From: Scytonema sp. RU_4_4
GTDB lineage: Bacteria; Cyanobacteriota; Cyanobacteriia; Cyanobacteriales; Nostocaceae
DNA: 64,000 nucleotides
Direction: 5' to 3'
NCBI GenBank assembly: GCA_012031965.1
Contig: JAAUSC010000006.1
Coordinates: 1-64,000 of the forward strand
The notes under the pieces are model-generated. The model made no database searches. It was not told where the DNA came from and saw nothing but the letters and a program-made list of their open reading frames with translations. Shown piece after piece: positions 54,410 to 63,008 of this stretch. Both the position numbers and the translations under genes were made by a program. How positions within the stretch are numbered: position 1 is the stretch's first letter; each line of letters opens with the position of its first letter.

Positions 54410-55363
54410 ATGACAATGGGAAAACGAACACAAGCCGCCGCATTAGAAGCCAGGTTACTGCGTGAAGGCATTATAGAATCAAAGCATACCGTCCAAGCTG
54501 CCGTGTGTGACGAACGGGGGCGCGTGCTTTCCGTTGCTGGAAACGCCGAAACTGCCACATTTATCCGTTCCGCACTCAAACCATTTCAGGCACTTGCTGT
54601 AACCAGCACAGGGACTTTAGAACGCTACAACCTGAGCGATAAAGACCTAGCGATTATCACAAGTTCCCATAAAGGAACAATAGAGCAAGTCAGACAGGTA
54701 TTTAATATACTCTGGCGAGCTGATGTAGACCCTTCAGCACTCCAATGTCCAATTCCAGAAGGTAAGCGCAGTCGTTTGGAATACAATTGCTCTGGTAAAC
54801 ACGCAGGGATGCTAGCCGTTTGTCAACAATGCAATTGGTCGTTAAATAACTACTTACAGCGCAAACACCCAGTGCAGCAGCTGATTCTAGCCAAAGTATC
54901 AGAATTACTGCGAATGCCAGCAGAGGAATTCATCAGCGCTCATGATGACTGTGGCGCACCCACATATTTGATGCAACTCGGTCAAATGGCGTCATTGTAT
55001 GCTCAGCTTGCTTCTCGTAGCAGTTTGGACATGGAGCGTATTGTCCGTGCTATGACTCATCACCCAGTGATGGTGGCTGGAGTTGGAGAATTTGATACGG
55101 AACTGATGCGTTTAGCCCCTGGAGAACTCGTCAGTAAAACTGGTGCTGAAGGAGTACAGTGCATTGCCAGATTGGGTGAGGGCATGGGATTAGCAATTAA
55201 AGTTATGGATGGAGCAAAGCGAGCAAAATATGCCGTCGCCATTCACTTACTCAAGCAGTTGGGCTGGATTAATCCCAGCGTTGCCGAAGCGTTGTCAGAA
55301 ACATTTATGAACCTCGGTAAATACAAGCGTTTAGAAGTTATTGGAGAATTATCGATTTTATAG
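54410..55363 (+). CDS. Asparaginase (Rhizobium-type asparaginase II family)
   Basis: 317 residues. Conserved blocks: FIRSALKPFQALAVTSTGTL, AIITSSHKGTIEQVRQVFNI, EYNCSGKHAGMLAVCQQCNW and DDCGAPTYLMQLGQMASLYA, with HHPVMVAGVGEFDTELMRLA and VSKTGAEGVQCIARLGEGMG. These match the family of inducible asparaginases rather than type I/II of E. coli or the cyanophycin-linked Ntn type. Hydrolyses L-Asn to Asp and ammonia. No signal peptide. Stands 100 bases after the CGLD27 gene, before the tRNA. Confidence 0.88.
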   Translation: MTMGKRTQAAALEARLLREGIIESKHTVQAAVCDERGRVLSVAGNAETATFIRSALKPFQALAVTSTGTLERYNLSDKDLAIITSSHKGTIEQVRQVFNILWRADVDPSALQCPIPEGKRSRLEYNCSGKHAGMLAVCQQCNWSLNNYLQRKHPVQQLILAKVSELLRMPAEEFISAHDDCGAPTYLMQLGQMASLYAQLASRSSLDMERIVRAMTHHPVMVAGVGEFDTELMRLAPGELVSKTGAEGVQCIARLGEGMGLAIKVMDGAKRAKYAVAIHLLKQLGWINPSVAEALSETFMNLGKYKRLEVIGELSIL

Positions 55364-55393
55364 TTGCCAAATTTCTGACTTTGTTGTTATACT
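55364..55393 (+). promoter_or_regulatory. Sigma70-type promoter of the initiator tRNA
   Basis: TTGCCA (55364-55369) and TATACT (55388-55393) separated by 18 bases, 19 bases upstream of the mature tRNA 5' end at 55413. The spacing and boxes are good for a strong tRNA promoter; the -35 overlaps the last bases of the asparaginase stop region. Confidence 0.55.
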
Positions 55394-55412
55394 GAGGAAA
55401 GTGAAAAGACGA

Positions 55413-55489
<77 letters not shown>

Positions 55490-55502
55490 AATGTAAATAA
55501 AG

Positions 55503-55544
55503 ACAAAACCCTGCAATTGTAAAAATCTGTGGGGTTTTGTTTTT
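55503..55544 (+). terminator. Terminator after tRNA-fMet
   Basis: Arms acaaaaccc (55503-55511) and gggttttgt (55532-55540) pair perfectly, followed by tttt. Standard rho-independent end of the tRNA transcript. Confidence 0.7.
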
Positions 55545-55549
55545 GAAAA

Positions 55550-56197
55550 ATGAGTGCAATCTTAACTTGTCACAAACAGGATGTACTCGCGCCGATGACA
55601 GAGGATAATGTTGACCCCATTTCAGAGATAGTTAGCTCACGCCAACGAGCCTTTGCCCTAGATGACATTTGTGCCTCCGTGTGCTCTCTTGCAACCGTAG
55701 CAGTTGATGGATCTCCAAGAACACGCGTTATGAATCTTAATGGAATCTCTGGGCGTTCGTTTGAACTTCATTGCAGTGAGCAAAGTGGGAAATGGCAAGA
55801 ACTCCTGCATAGTCCTGCCTATGAACTATTACTCTGGTGGCCTAGCGTAGCACGACAGTATAGAATTCGGGGAGAGTTAGAGATTATGCCTCAAGCCCTA
55901 GTCGAAGAAAGCTGGTTGCGCGCTCCCTACTTATTCAAGCTCCTTGATCGTTTCTACCAGGAGTGTCAGCCACTTGGTTCAAAGCTGCAAAACCACCAGG
56001 TGCTGCTCTCATCCATAAACAACCTGAAGACGAAATATCCCAACGAGCAAGATGTTCCACCTCCACAGCACTTGAGAGGCTTTTACTGTAAAGCTAGCTG
56101 GATTGAGGCTCTTTACATTGATAATCTTCGCCTTCATCAAAGGCATTGCTATTTATACACCAACAATCATTGGCGTCACGAGCTACTTGTTCCCTAA
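55550..56197 (+). CDS. Pyridoxamine 5'-phosphate oxidase family protein
   Basis: 215 residues from ATG 55550 (ATG 55598 also possible). FMN-binding split-barrel: SLATVAVDGSPRTRVMNLNG, then CSEQSGKWQELLHSPAYELL, LWWPSVARQYRIRGELEIMP and a C-terminal GFYCKASWIEALYIDNLRLH. True PdxH has a more basic C-terminal signature (R-x-x-x-W-x-x-x-R-L-x-P); here it ends WRHELLVP, so it may be a PdxH-like flavin oxidase of another substrate, as is common in cyanobacteria. Confidence 0.85.
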   Translation: MSAILTCHKQDVLAPMTEDNVDPISEIVSSRQRAFALDDICASVCSLATVAVDGSPRTRVMNLNGISGRSFELHCSEQSGKWQELLHSPAYELLLWWPSVARQYRIRGELEIMPQALVEESWLRAPYLFKLLDRFYQECQPLGSKLQNHQVLLSSINNLKTKYPNEQDVPPPQHLRGFYCKASWIEALYIDNLRLHQRHCYLYTNNHWRHELLVP

Positions 56198-56306
56198 AAA
56201 CGACCGTATGTAAAGAAAATATTGTGCATCCGCCAATTGGATTCGGAGAAGTGGGGTTTTGATATATCCTGAAAAAGAAACCAGCATAGCGCGGAGAATC
56301 ATAGTT

Positions 56307-56846
56307 GTGAAGTTGCAGCGACCGATTTTAGTGGGAGGATTGGGACTGTCCTTTTCTTTGTGGATGTTACAAAATTTGCACGATTCAATGGTGCAGGTGG
56401 GTGAATTTAGTTTATTGAGTCTGTTAGCCCTTGGTGGCGGTTTGTGGTTATTAAAGTTAAATCGTACTCAAGATAGTTCTCAACTGCTAAATAGTGCCCC
56501 TGTAGATCGTGCAACAGTGGAAGGTACCATTACTAAAGCTGAAGCCGTGGTTAACCAACTCGCACAAGAAACAGAAAATCATCAAACTGTAGAGACATTG
56601 CGAGAACAAGTTACCCATCTGACGGCTGAGTTGGATAGACAAGAGATGATTGCTGCTGTCACTGGTGGCAAATCGGTAGGTAAAACGACCTTGATTGAAG
56701 TCTTAAAATCTACTTGGTGCCAGAATTCCGTACAATTTCAAGAAACACCACCTTTGTTTGTAGAAGCAGGCGAAAAGTCAGACGCTGATGTTTTGACACA
56801 AGCAAACAAATCTGATGTTGTCTTGTTCCTGACAATGGTGATTTAA
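56307..56846 (+). CDS. Membrane-anchored GTPase, N-terminal part before a frameshift
   Basis: From GTG 56307 (MKLQRPILVGGLGLSFSLWM), with ggag upstream. Two hydrophobic helices up to residue 50, a coiled stretch (ENHQTVETLREQVTHLTAEL) and the P-loop VTGGKSVGKTTLIEVLKSTW (G1). It then reads SDVVLFLTMVI and stops at 56846. One extra A near 56834 (acaat to acaaat) would continue as TNGDLTDSEFQSLQQLK, so a single-base deletion splits the gene. The other half is at 56930-57751. Confidence 0.8.
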   Translation: MKLQRPILVGGLGLSFSLWMLQNLHDSMVQVGEFSLLSLLALGGGLWLLKLNRTQDSSQLLNSAPVDRATVEGTITKAEAVVNQLAQETENHQTVETLREQVTHLTAELDRQEMIAAVTGGKSVGKTTLIEVLKSTWCQNSVQFQETPPLFVEAGEKSDADVLTQANKSDVVLFLTMVI

Positions 56847-56929
56847 CAGATTCTGAATTTCAGAGCTTACAACAGCTAAAAGTAGTTAATCAAAGCACAA
56901 TTCTGGTTTTTAATAAACAAGACCAGTAT

Positions 56930-57751
56930 TTGCCAGATGAACGCGTGAGTGTATTGCAGTCGCTGAAACATCGGATACCCTCAATTGTCGTGGCGATCGC
57001 AGCGTCTCCCAGTCCGATTAAAGTACGCAAGCATCAAGAAGATGGTTGTGTGCAAGAGTGGCTGGAGGTACCAGCACCAGACATTCAACAGTTGACGCAG
57101 CAGTTGGGTGAAATGTTGACACAGCAAGGACAGCAGTTGGTATGGGCAACTACAATGAGGAAAGCCTTATTGCTGAAAGCTGAAGCGAAAAACTTGCTGA
57201 ATGGAACTAGACGCGATCGCGCTGTCCCAGTTATTGAACAATACCAGTGGATCGCTGCTGCTGCTGCATTTGCCAACCCAGTACCAGCGCTTGATATCCT
57301 AGCAACAGCGGCAATTAATGCCCAAATGGTTATGGATTTGGGTGGTATCTATCAGCAAAAATTTTCCTTGGAACAAGCGCAAACTGTTGCTGGAACAATG
57401 GGAGGTTTAATGCTGAAACTGGGTTTGGTGGAACTGTCTTCCAAAGCAATAAGTACAGTGCTCAAAAGTAACGCTATCACCTTTGTTGCTGGTGGCTTGG
57501 TGCAGGGAGTCAGTGCAGCTTATCTGACTCGCATAGCAGGTTTGAGTCTAGTCGAATATTTTCAACAGCAGGAAGTCGCTATTCATTCTGGAACAGCTTT
57601 AAATCTCGACAAGTTACGGCAAACTTTGCAAAGCGTATTTCAACAGAACCAGCAAATGGGTTTATTACAAAGTTTTGTCAAGCAAGGTGTGAAGCATTTA
57701 ACGCCACAAGCACAGCAGTCACAACTTATCGAATCTGAGATAACCGCTTAG
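56930..57751 (+). CDS. Membrane-anchored GTPase, C-terminal part after the frameshift
   Basis: The frame is open from about 56837 and includes ILVFNKQDQYLPDERVSVLQ, whose NKQD is the G4 guanine-specificity motif. Then a DUF697-like C-terminal domain with hydrophobic helices (AAAAAFANPVPALDILATAA, TVAGTMGGLMLKLGLVELSS, ITFVAGGLVQGVSAAYLTRI). No start codon with a ribosome binding site precedes it, so it is almost certainly the second half of the gene starting at 56307. Family role unknown; membrane-associated dynamin/Era-like GTPases are the nearest idea. Confidence 0.8.
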   Translation: MPDERVSVLQSLKHRIPSIVVAIAASPSPIKVRKHQEDGCVQEWLEVPAPDIQQLTQQLGEMLTQQGQQLVWATTMRKALLLKAEAKNLLNGTRRDRAVPVIEQYQWIAAAAAFANPVPALDILATAAINAQMVMDLGGIYQQKFSLEQAQTVAGTMGGLMLKLGLVELSSKAISTVLKSNAITFVAGGLVQGVSAAYLTRIAGLSLVEYFQQQEVAIHSGTALNLDKLRQTLQSVFQQNQQMGLLQSFVKQGVKHLTPQAQQSQLIESEITA

Positions 57752-57962
57752 CCTTGGTAAGCTGGAAATCAAAGCTACACAAACAAAGTCCGCCGATACA
57801 GACTCAACTTTCCTAAAGCTGTTCAGGCGGGTTTTGTCTGTAGAGGTATGATTGGTGCTGATAAAGTTCAGATAAAAAACTTAAAAATTTATGATTTAAT
57901 TTATCCAAATAGTTTTAAATTTTTTTATAAAGGTTAATAATTAATCATTGGCAAAAGAGGCG

Positions 57963-58640
57963 ATGGCAGCAGACTATACAGACATTGATATTTCGCCATT
58001 TATAGATCACGCCCTGCTCATACCAACAGCTACCTCAAAGGAAGTTGAACAATGGTGTGAAGAAGCAGACAGATTTCATTTTGCGGCGGTTTGTGTCTAC
58101 CCGACTCATGTGAAGCAAGCCGCAGAACTTCTCCACGGTAGAAAACCCAAAGTTTGTACAGTCATTGGCTTTCCTACTGGGGCGACGACTTCGGCGACGA
58201 AGTTGTATGAAGCTCAAGAAGCAGTGGAAAATGGTGCCACAGAGTTAGATGTGGTTATAAACTTGGGCTGGTTAAAATCAGGCAAAACTGACAACATACA
58301 CCAGGAAATTGCCGAAATATGTGAAGAGACTGGGCAAACGGTAAAGGTTATCTTAGAAACTAACCTCCTGACGGATGCGGAAAAAAGACTCGCCGCAGAA
58401 GTCTGTATGGATGCTGGAGCCGCATTTCTCAAAACGAGTACTGGTTGGAATGGCGGTGTCACAGTAGAGGATGTCCGGCTTTTGAAAGAAGTCGCACGAG
58501 AGAGGGTTGGAATTAAAGCCTCAGGAGGTATTCGCAGCATCGACCAAGCTCTAGACTTAATTTTAGCAGGTGCTACTAGATTAGGGACTTCTCGCAGTAT
58601 TGATTTGCTTCATCAGCGCGATAGGCTGGAAAAGAGTTAG
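57963..58640 (+). CDS. deoC: Deoxyribose-phosphate aldolase
   Basis: 225 residues from ATG 57963, with agagg 3-7 bases upstream; TTG 57948 would add five codons. TIM-barrel class I aldolase: [72 protein letters not shown] and the Schiff-base Lys in [19 protein letters not shown]. Cleaves deoxyribose 5-phosphate to glyceraldehyde 3-phosphate and acetaldehyde. recO follows after a repeat-bearing gap (58665-58730). Confidence 0.93.
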   Translation: MAADYTDIDISPFIDHALLIPTATSKEVEQWCEEADRFHFAAVCVYPTHVKQAAELLHGRKPKVCTVIGFPTGATTSATKLYEAQEAVENGATELDVVINLGWLKSGKTDNIHQEIAEICEETGQTVKVILETNLLTDAEKRLAAEVCMDAGAAFLKTSTGWNGGVTVEDVRLLKEVARERVGIKASGGIRSIDQALDLILAGATRLGTSRSIDLLHQRDRLEKS

Positions 58641-58767
58641 TAGTCATTTGTTCTACCCAAAGACTGCGCTCAGCACCCTACAGGGTCTACGGGAAGCCGC
58701 CCGGAGGGCGTCTATGTCTTTTGTCTAAAGCTAATGCTCACGACTAATAACTAATGACTAATGAGTA

Positions 58768-59778
58768 ATGAGTAAAACGTACAAAGCAACTGGAATTAAT
58801 CTTAAAGCTCAGGCTCTGGGAGAATCAGACAGACTAGTGACAATTTTGACACGAGAGTTTGGTCTCATTCGAGCAGTCGCCCCAGGCTCACGCAAACACA
58901 ACTCCAGTCTTGGTGGTAGAAGTGGAGTGTTTGTAGTCAATGAGTTACTGATTGCCAAAGGGCGATCGCTCGATAAAATCACTCAAGCGCAAACGATAAA
59001 ATCTTATCCCGGTCTTGCTAAAGATTTGGGAAAGCTGGCTGCTAGCCAGTATTTAGCAGAAATCGTACTATATCAGGCGTTAAGCGAGCAACCCCAAGAA
59101 GAATTATATGAGTTACTAAACGAACATCTCAGTCGTTTAGAGGCTTTATCTAGCACCGAAAAATTAAACGTAATAGCACATCTGGCTCATGGGGTATTTC
59201 ACCTTTTAGCTTTGGCTGGACTCACTCCCCAAATACAAATTTGTTGTCTGAGTGGACACTCTCTCATACCAGATTTTACAGACCCAACTTGGCAAGTAGG
59301 ATTTAGCATACCAACAGGTGGAATAGTTTGCCTAAGTGCTTGGGAACGCCTGAAGGAGGAGGTGAGGAGCCAGCACCGTGAGCAGGTTTCCCAACTTGTA
59401 GACCCCCTCCGGGCGGCTTCCCGTTCGCCGTTAGGCGTTCCGAAGGAAAGGGTAGCGACTGGCGTGGAGATGAGGAAGCAAAATCCTCCTCATCTTCACC
59501 ACTCCCCTGCTACTGTTAAAGAAAGACCTGTCAACTACCAAACTGTTATTCATCGGCAAGAAATACCAGTCATATCGAGCCGCTTGAATGCGACAGAACT
59601 TGCTATACTCCAGGATCTGTCGCAACCAGAGTTCATTCAAGATGTAGCCAGAAATGATGGCTGGTTATCCGTTGAGCAAATTTTGCGTCAGTATACTCAG
59701 TATCACTTTGGTCGCCCTATTCGCTCCGCTGCTTTAATAGATTCTTATTTTGCTGCCAACCATGATGCAACCGTCTGA
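58768..59778 (+). CDS. recO: DNA repair protein RecO with a repeat-derived insert
   Basis: 336 residues, longer than most RecO (about 240-290). N-terminal OB domain: [40 protein letters not shown]; helical domain with zinc-like Cys only partly kept ([15 protein letters not shown]). Residues about 198-237 ([20 protein letters not shown] and on to GVEMRKQ) are an in-frame dispersed repeat (59362-59475). The conserved end [10 protein letters not shown] is intact, so the protein may still work. It mediates RecA loading in the RecFOR pathway. Its end overlaps the MFS gene by 17 bases. Confidence 0.9.
   Translation: MSKTYKATGINLKAQALGESDRLVTILTREFGLIRAVAPGSRKHNSSLGGRSGVFVVNELLIAKGRSLDKITQAQTIKSYPGLAKDLGKLAASQYLAEIVLYQALSEQPQEELYELLNEHLSRLEALSSTEKLNVIAHLAHGVFHLLALAGLTPQIQICCLSGHSLIPDFTDPTWQVGFSIPTGGIVCLSAWERLKEEVRSQHREQVSQLVDPLRAASRSPLGVPKERVATGVEMRKQNPPHLHHSPATVKERPVNYQTVIHRQEIPVISSRLNATELAILQDLSQPEFIQDVARNDGWLSVEQILRQYTQYHFGRPIRSAALIDSYFAANHDATV
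59362..59475 (+). repeat. Dispersed repeat embedded in frame in recO
   Basis: Starts gtgaggagccagc, holds cggcttcccgttcgccgtta and ends gcgactggcgtggagatgag. The same blocks lie, inverted, in the histidine kinase gene (6900-7053) and in the MITE-like element (17676-17961). Frame is kept, adding about 38 residues. Confidence 0.65.
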
Positions 59779-61414
59779 TTTGGATACAAAAATCCTGCCG
59801 TTGTCACAAAGTTACACTAGAAAACAGAATAAGGCATCAATGCCTAAAGTCACAAATCATTCAAATGTTCCAAGGTCTTTACCTAGTCATATTCACTTCC
59901 ACGAGATGGGAAAAGACTTTTCTGGAAATCATAAAAATGACACATCGAAAATCCTAAAAACTGATGTTACTAACCATGAACAAAAAGCAGGAAATCAATT
60001 AAGCTGTAGCTCGGCAAATGGTAAAAGTAGTGCTTTAAAGTATAATACGCAAGCAGCAAGCGCCACTGTAGCGAAAACAGCAGATATAGTAGGAGCATCT
60101 GGTTCAAGTGGAAAAGCGACATCAGGGGATGAACAAGAGCAAGGGTTTTTGCCGATACTAAAAAACCCCAATTTTTTGGCTCTTTGGGGTGGTCAAGTCT
60201 TCTGTCAACTGGCAGATAAAGTCTATCTAGTTTTAATGATAGCCATCATTAACACTCAGTTTCAAACAAGCGATCAGAGCATTAGTGGTTGGGTATCAAC
60301 GCTGATGATGGCTTTTACTATTCCCGCAGTACTTTTCGGTTCAGTCGCCGGTGTGTTTGTGGACCGCTGGTCAAAAAAAGCGGTGCTGGTCGCAACAAAT
60401 ATTTGGCGTGGCATACTGGTTTTAGCAATTCCACCAATACTGTGGTTAACTCATGATTGGCAACCAGTTGTGGGAGTGTTACCAGTAGGTTTTGGTATCC
60501 TTCTGGGAGTGACTTTCTTGGTTTCTACGCTGACACAGTTTTTTGCACCAGCAGAACAAGCAGCAATTCCTTTGGTCGTGAAAGAGCAGCATTTACTTTC
60601 GGCAAACTCACTGTACACGACAACAATGATGGCGTCAGTCATCGTCGGGTTTGCTGTGGGAGAGCCATTGTTAGGACTAGCAGACCAACTATGGTCGCAA
60701 TTAGGTGGTAGTTATGGACTAGGCAAAGAACTTGTCGTGGGTGGTAGTTATGCGATCGCCGGACTCATTTTGTTGCTGCTTGTCACTCATGAAAAACCTC
60801 AACAACCAGAAAAACAATCGCCTCACATTTTTACTGACTTACAAGATGGTTTCCGTTATCTCAAAGAAAATTATAACCTTCGCAATGCGCTTATCCAACT
60901 TATCATTTTGTTCTCTACATTTGCGGCATTAACCGTTTTAGCCGTTCGCATGGCAGAATTAATTCCTAACTTGAAAGCTTCCCAATTTGGCTTTTTACTA
61001 GCAGCAGGAGGCGTTGGTATTGCTCTTGGGGCAACTCTTTTAGGTCTATTTGGTCAGCGCTTCTCTTATAACCAGTTAAGTCTATGTGGATGTTTCGGTA
61101 TGGCAGTATCTCTTATCGGTCTATCCATATTTACTAAACAACTATGGATCGTCCTGCTTTTCATAACACTGTTAGGTGTCTTTGGGGCATTGGTGGGTAT
61201 TCCCATGCAGACAGCTATCCAAACAGAAACCCCGCCAGAAATGCGTGGCAAAGTCTTTGGTCTACAAAACAACGTGATTAATATTGCTCTGTCCTTACCC
61301 TTAGCACTAGCAGGCGTCGCAGAAACCTTTGTCGGATTACAGATAGTGTTTTTGGTATTAGCTGCGATTGTCTTTTCAGGCGGTATATTGACCTGGTATA
61401 CCTCTTCTAGGTAG
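59762..61414 (+). CDS. MFS transporter with long hydrophilic N-terminus
   Basis: 550 residues from ATG 59762, overlapping the end of recO. Residues 1-125 are soluble, Ser/Lys/Asn-rich and look disordered. Then about twelve helices: [40 protein letters not shown] (motif A-like, G-x-x-x-D-R-x-x-K-K), [16 protein letters not shown], and the second-half [20 protein letters not shown]. The build resembles the drug/macrolide-efflux-like MFS group (MefA/LmrP-like); substrate unknown. The N-terminal extension is unusual. Confidence 0.88.
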   Translation: MMQPSDLDTKILPLSQSYTRKQNKASMPKVTNHSNVPRSLPSHIHFHEMGKDFSGNHKNDTSKILKTDVTNHEQKAGNQLSCSSANGKSSALKYNTQAASATVAKTADIVGASGSSGKATSGDEQEQGFLPILKNPNFLALWGGQVFCQLADKVYLVLMIAIINTQFQTSDQSISGWVSTLMMAFTIPAVLFGSVAGVFVDRWSKKAVLVATNIWRGILVLAIPPILWLTHDWQPVVGVLPVGFGILLGVTFLVSTLTQFFAPAEQAAIPLVVKEQHLLSANSLYTTTMMASVIVGFAVGEPLLGLADQLWSQLGGSYGLGKELVVGGSYAIAGLILLLLVTHEKPQQPEKQSPHIFTDLQDGFRYLKENYNLRNALIQLIILFSTFAALTVLAVRMAELIPNLKASQFGFLLAAGGVGIALGATLLGLFGQRFSYNQLSLCGCFGMAVSLIGLSIFTKQLWIVLLFITLLGVFGALVGIPMQTAIQTETPPEMRGKVFGLQNNVINIALSLPLALAGVAETFVGLQIVFLVLAAIVFSGGILTWYTSSR

Positions 61415-61785
61415 CTATTAGATAAAAAGAGTTAATATTCAGCTTTCTACAACCGATTTTTTACTGAAAACTTCTGTTTTTATGGTAGACTTACCTCAGT
61501 ACTAAATTCTCACACACTTGCTGGGGATCAATCTGAAATTTAGCTAGACGTTATATGTAACGTCTAGGAAAGTTGTTATAAAATAATATAAATGAACAAC
61601 TGAAAAGCAAGGTAAGCAAAACCAAAAGTCTACTACCTGTGGAAATGTACATAACTTTTCTACAAAGTGACAGTCAGTTTGGTTTTTGTTAAGTGAAAAA
61701 CCAGCAAGTAAAGCGAGACAAAGGACTAATAAAAAAGGACAAAAAGCTAATATAATAAACTCGCTTTCCTGATAGCTAACAAAGA
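61415..61785. other. Intergenic region before the GT4 gene
   Basis: 371 bases without a gene. Contains a perfect 9-bp palindrome at 61545-61566. The GT4 gene promoter should lie between 61570 and 61785. Confidence 0.45.
61545..61566. promoter_or_regulatory. Perfect 9-bp inverted repeat, possible operator
   Basis: tagacgtta (61545-61553) and taacgtcta (61558-61566) with a 4-base centre (tatg). The dyad spacing fits a dimeric regulator, but it could equally be a short RNA hairpin. No T-run follows, so it is not a good terminator. Confidence 0.4.
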
Positions 61786-62937
61786 ATGCGTATAGCCTGG
61801 ATTGGAAAAAAATCGCCCTTTTGTGGCAATGTCACCTATAGTAGAGAAATTACAAATGCCTTGCTAGACCGGGGACACCAAGTTAGCTTTCTCCACTTCG
61901 CACAAGAAGAATCAGACCTGGAGGACTGGCCTAATTGCCAGGAAGTCACCCTACCCTTCATTTACAAGTCCCAGGTTTACACAATTCCAACTTTGAGAGC
62001 GACTAAGGTTTTAACTCAGTCGCTGCGACGCATTAAACCTGATATGGTCCACGCTTCTCTGACCCTATCTCCCCTTGACTTTGTTTTACCCGAAATTTGT
62101 GAGAAACTGAAATTGCCTCTGGTTGCGACTTTCCACACACCGTTTGCTGGAAAAGGTGCAAAACTGGTATCAGGAACACAACTTTTGGCTTATCAACTCT
62201 ACGCACCCTTTTTGGGTAACTATGATCGCGTGATTGTATTTTCTCAAATTCAACGAGAATTATTGGCTCGCATGGGTGTGCAGGAAAAAAATATCGCTGT
62301 CATTCCGAACGGTGTGGATGTTGAGAAATATTCCCCTGGTCATTCCGAAGTCAAAGAAGAATTTCGATCTGAACGTTTGTTTGTTTACCAAGGTCGGATT
62401 GCTCCAGAAAAAAATGTTGAATCCCTCCTCCGTGCTTGGAAACAGGCACAGATGGGACCAAATAGCAAATTGCTTGTTGTTGGCGATGGTCCCTTGAAGC
62501 CTTCTTTAGAGCCATTTTACGGTTTGGAGTACAACGTTATTTGGTTAGGATTTGTTGCCGATGAACAACGACGAATCGAAATTTTACGGGGAGCAGATGT
62601 ATTTCTTTTACCCTCATTAGTAGAGGGATTGTCTCTTTCTCTGTTAGAAGCAATGGCTTGTGGACTTGCTTGTATAGCCACAGATGTCGGTGCAGATGGA
62701 GAAGTCCTGGAGAAAGGAGCTGGTGTTATTCTTAACACAAAAACAACACGCTCTCAATTGAGAACTCTCTTACCACTATTCCAAGATCATCCTGAATTAA
62801 CAACTTTACTAGGGCAAAAAGCTAGAAAGCGAGTATTAGAACAGTATACTCTCAGTGGCAACATTACTCGACTTGAAGAACTTTACACCAAAGTTTTGGA
62901 ACAGCGACGACGTGTACCACTAAGTTGGGGAGCTTAG
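61786..62937 (+). CDS. Family 4 glycosyltransferase
   Basis: 383 residues from ATG 61786. GT-B fold: MRIAWIGKKSPFCGNVTYSR, REITNALLDRGHQVSFLHFA; acceptor side FHTPFAGKGAKLVSGTQLLA; VIPNGVDVEKYSPGHSE; donor side VYQGRIAPEKNVESLLRAWK, LLVVGDGPLKPSLEPF and the E-x7-E motif in PSLVEGLSLSLLEAMACGLA. Members make lipid or surface sugars; the acceptor here is unknown. It does not look like SqdX at the N-terminus. Confidence 0.88.
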   Translation: MRIAWIGKKSPFCGNVTYSREITNALLDRGHQVSFLHFAQEESDLEDWPNCQEVTLPFIYKSQVYTIPTLRATKVLTQSLRRIKPDMVHASLTLSPLDFVLPEICEKLKLPLVATFHTPFAGKGAKLVSGTQLLAYQLYAPFLGNYDRVIVFSQIQRELLARMGVQEKNIAVIPNGVDVEKYSPGHSEVKEEFRSERLFVYQGRIAPEKNVESLLRAWKQAQMGPNSKLLVVGDGPLKPSLEPFYGLEYNVIWLGFVADEQRRIEILRGADVFLLPSLVEGLSLSLLEAMACGLACIATDVGADGEVLEKGAGVILNTKTTRSQLRTLLPLFQDHPELTTLLGQKARKRVLEQYTLSGNITRLEELYTKVLEQRRRVPLSWGA

Positions 62938-63008
62938 AGGGGACAGGATACAGGGAAAAACCTGTAACCTATCACCTTGCTGCTTGTAGCAGACGACAAA
63001 TTGGTGAG

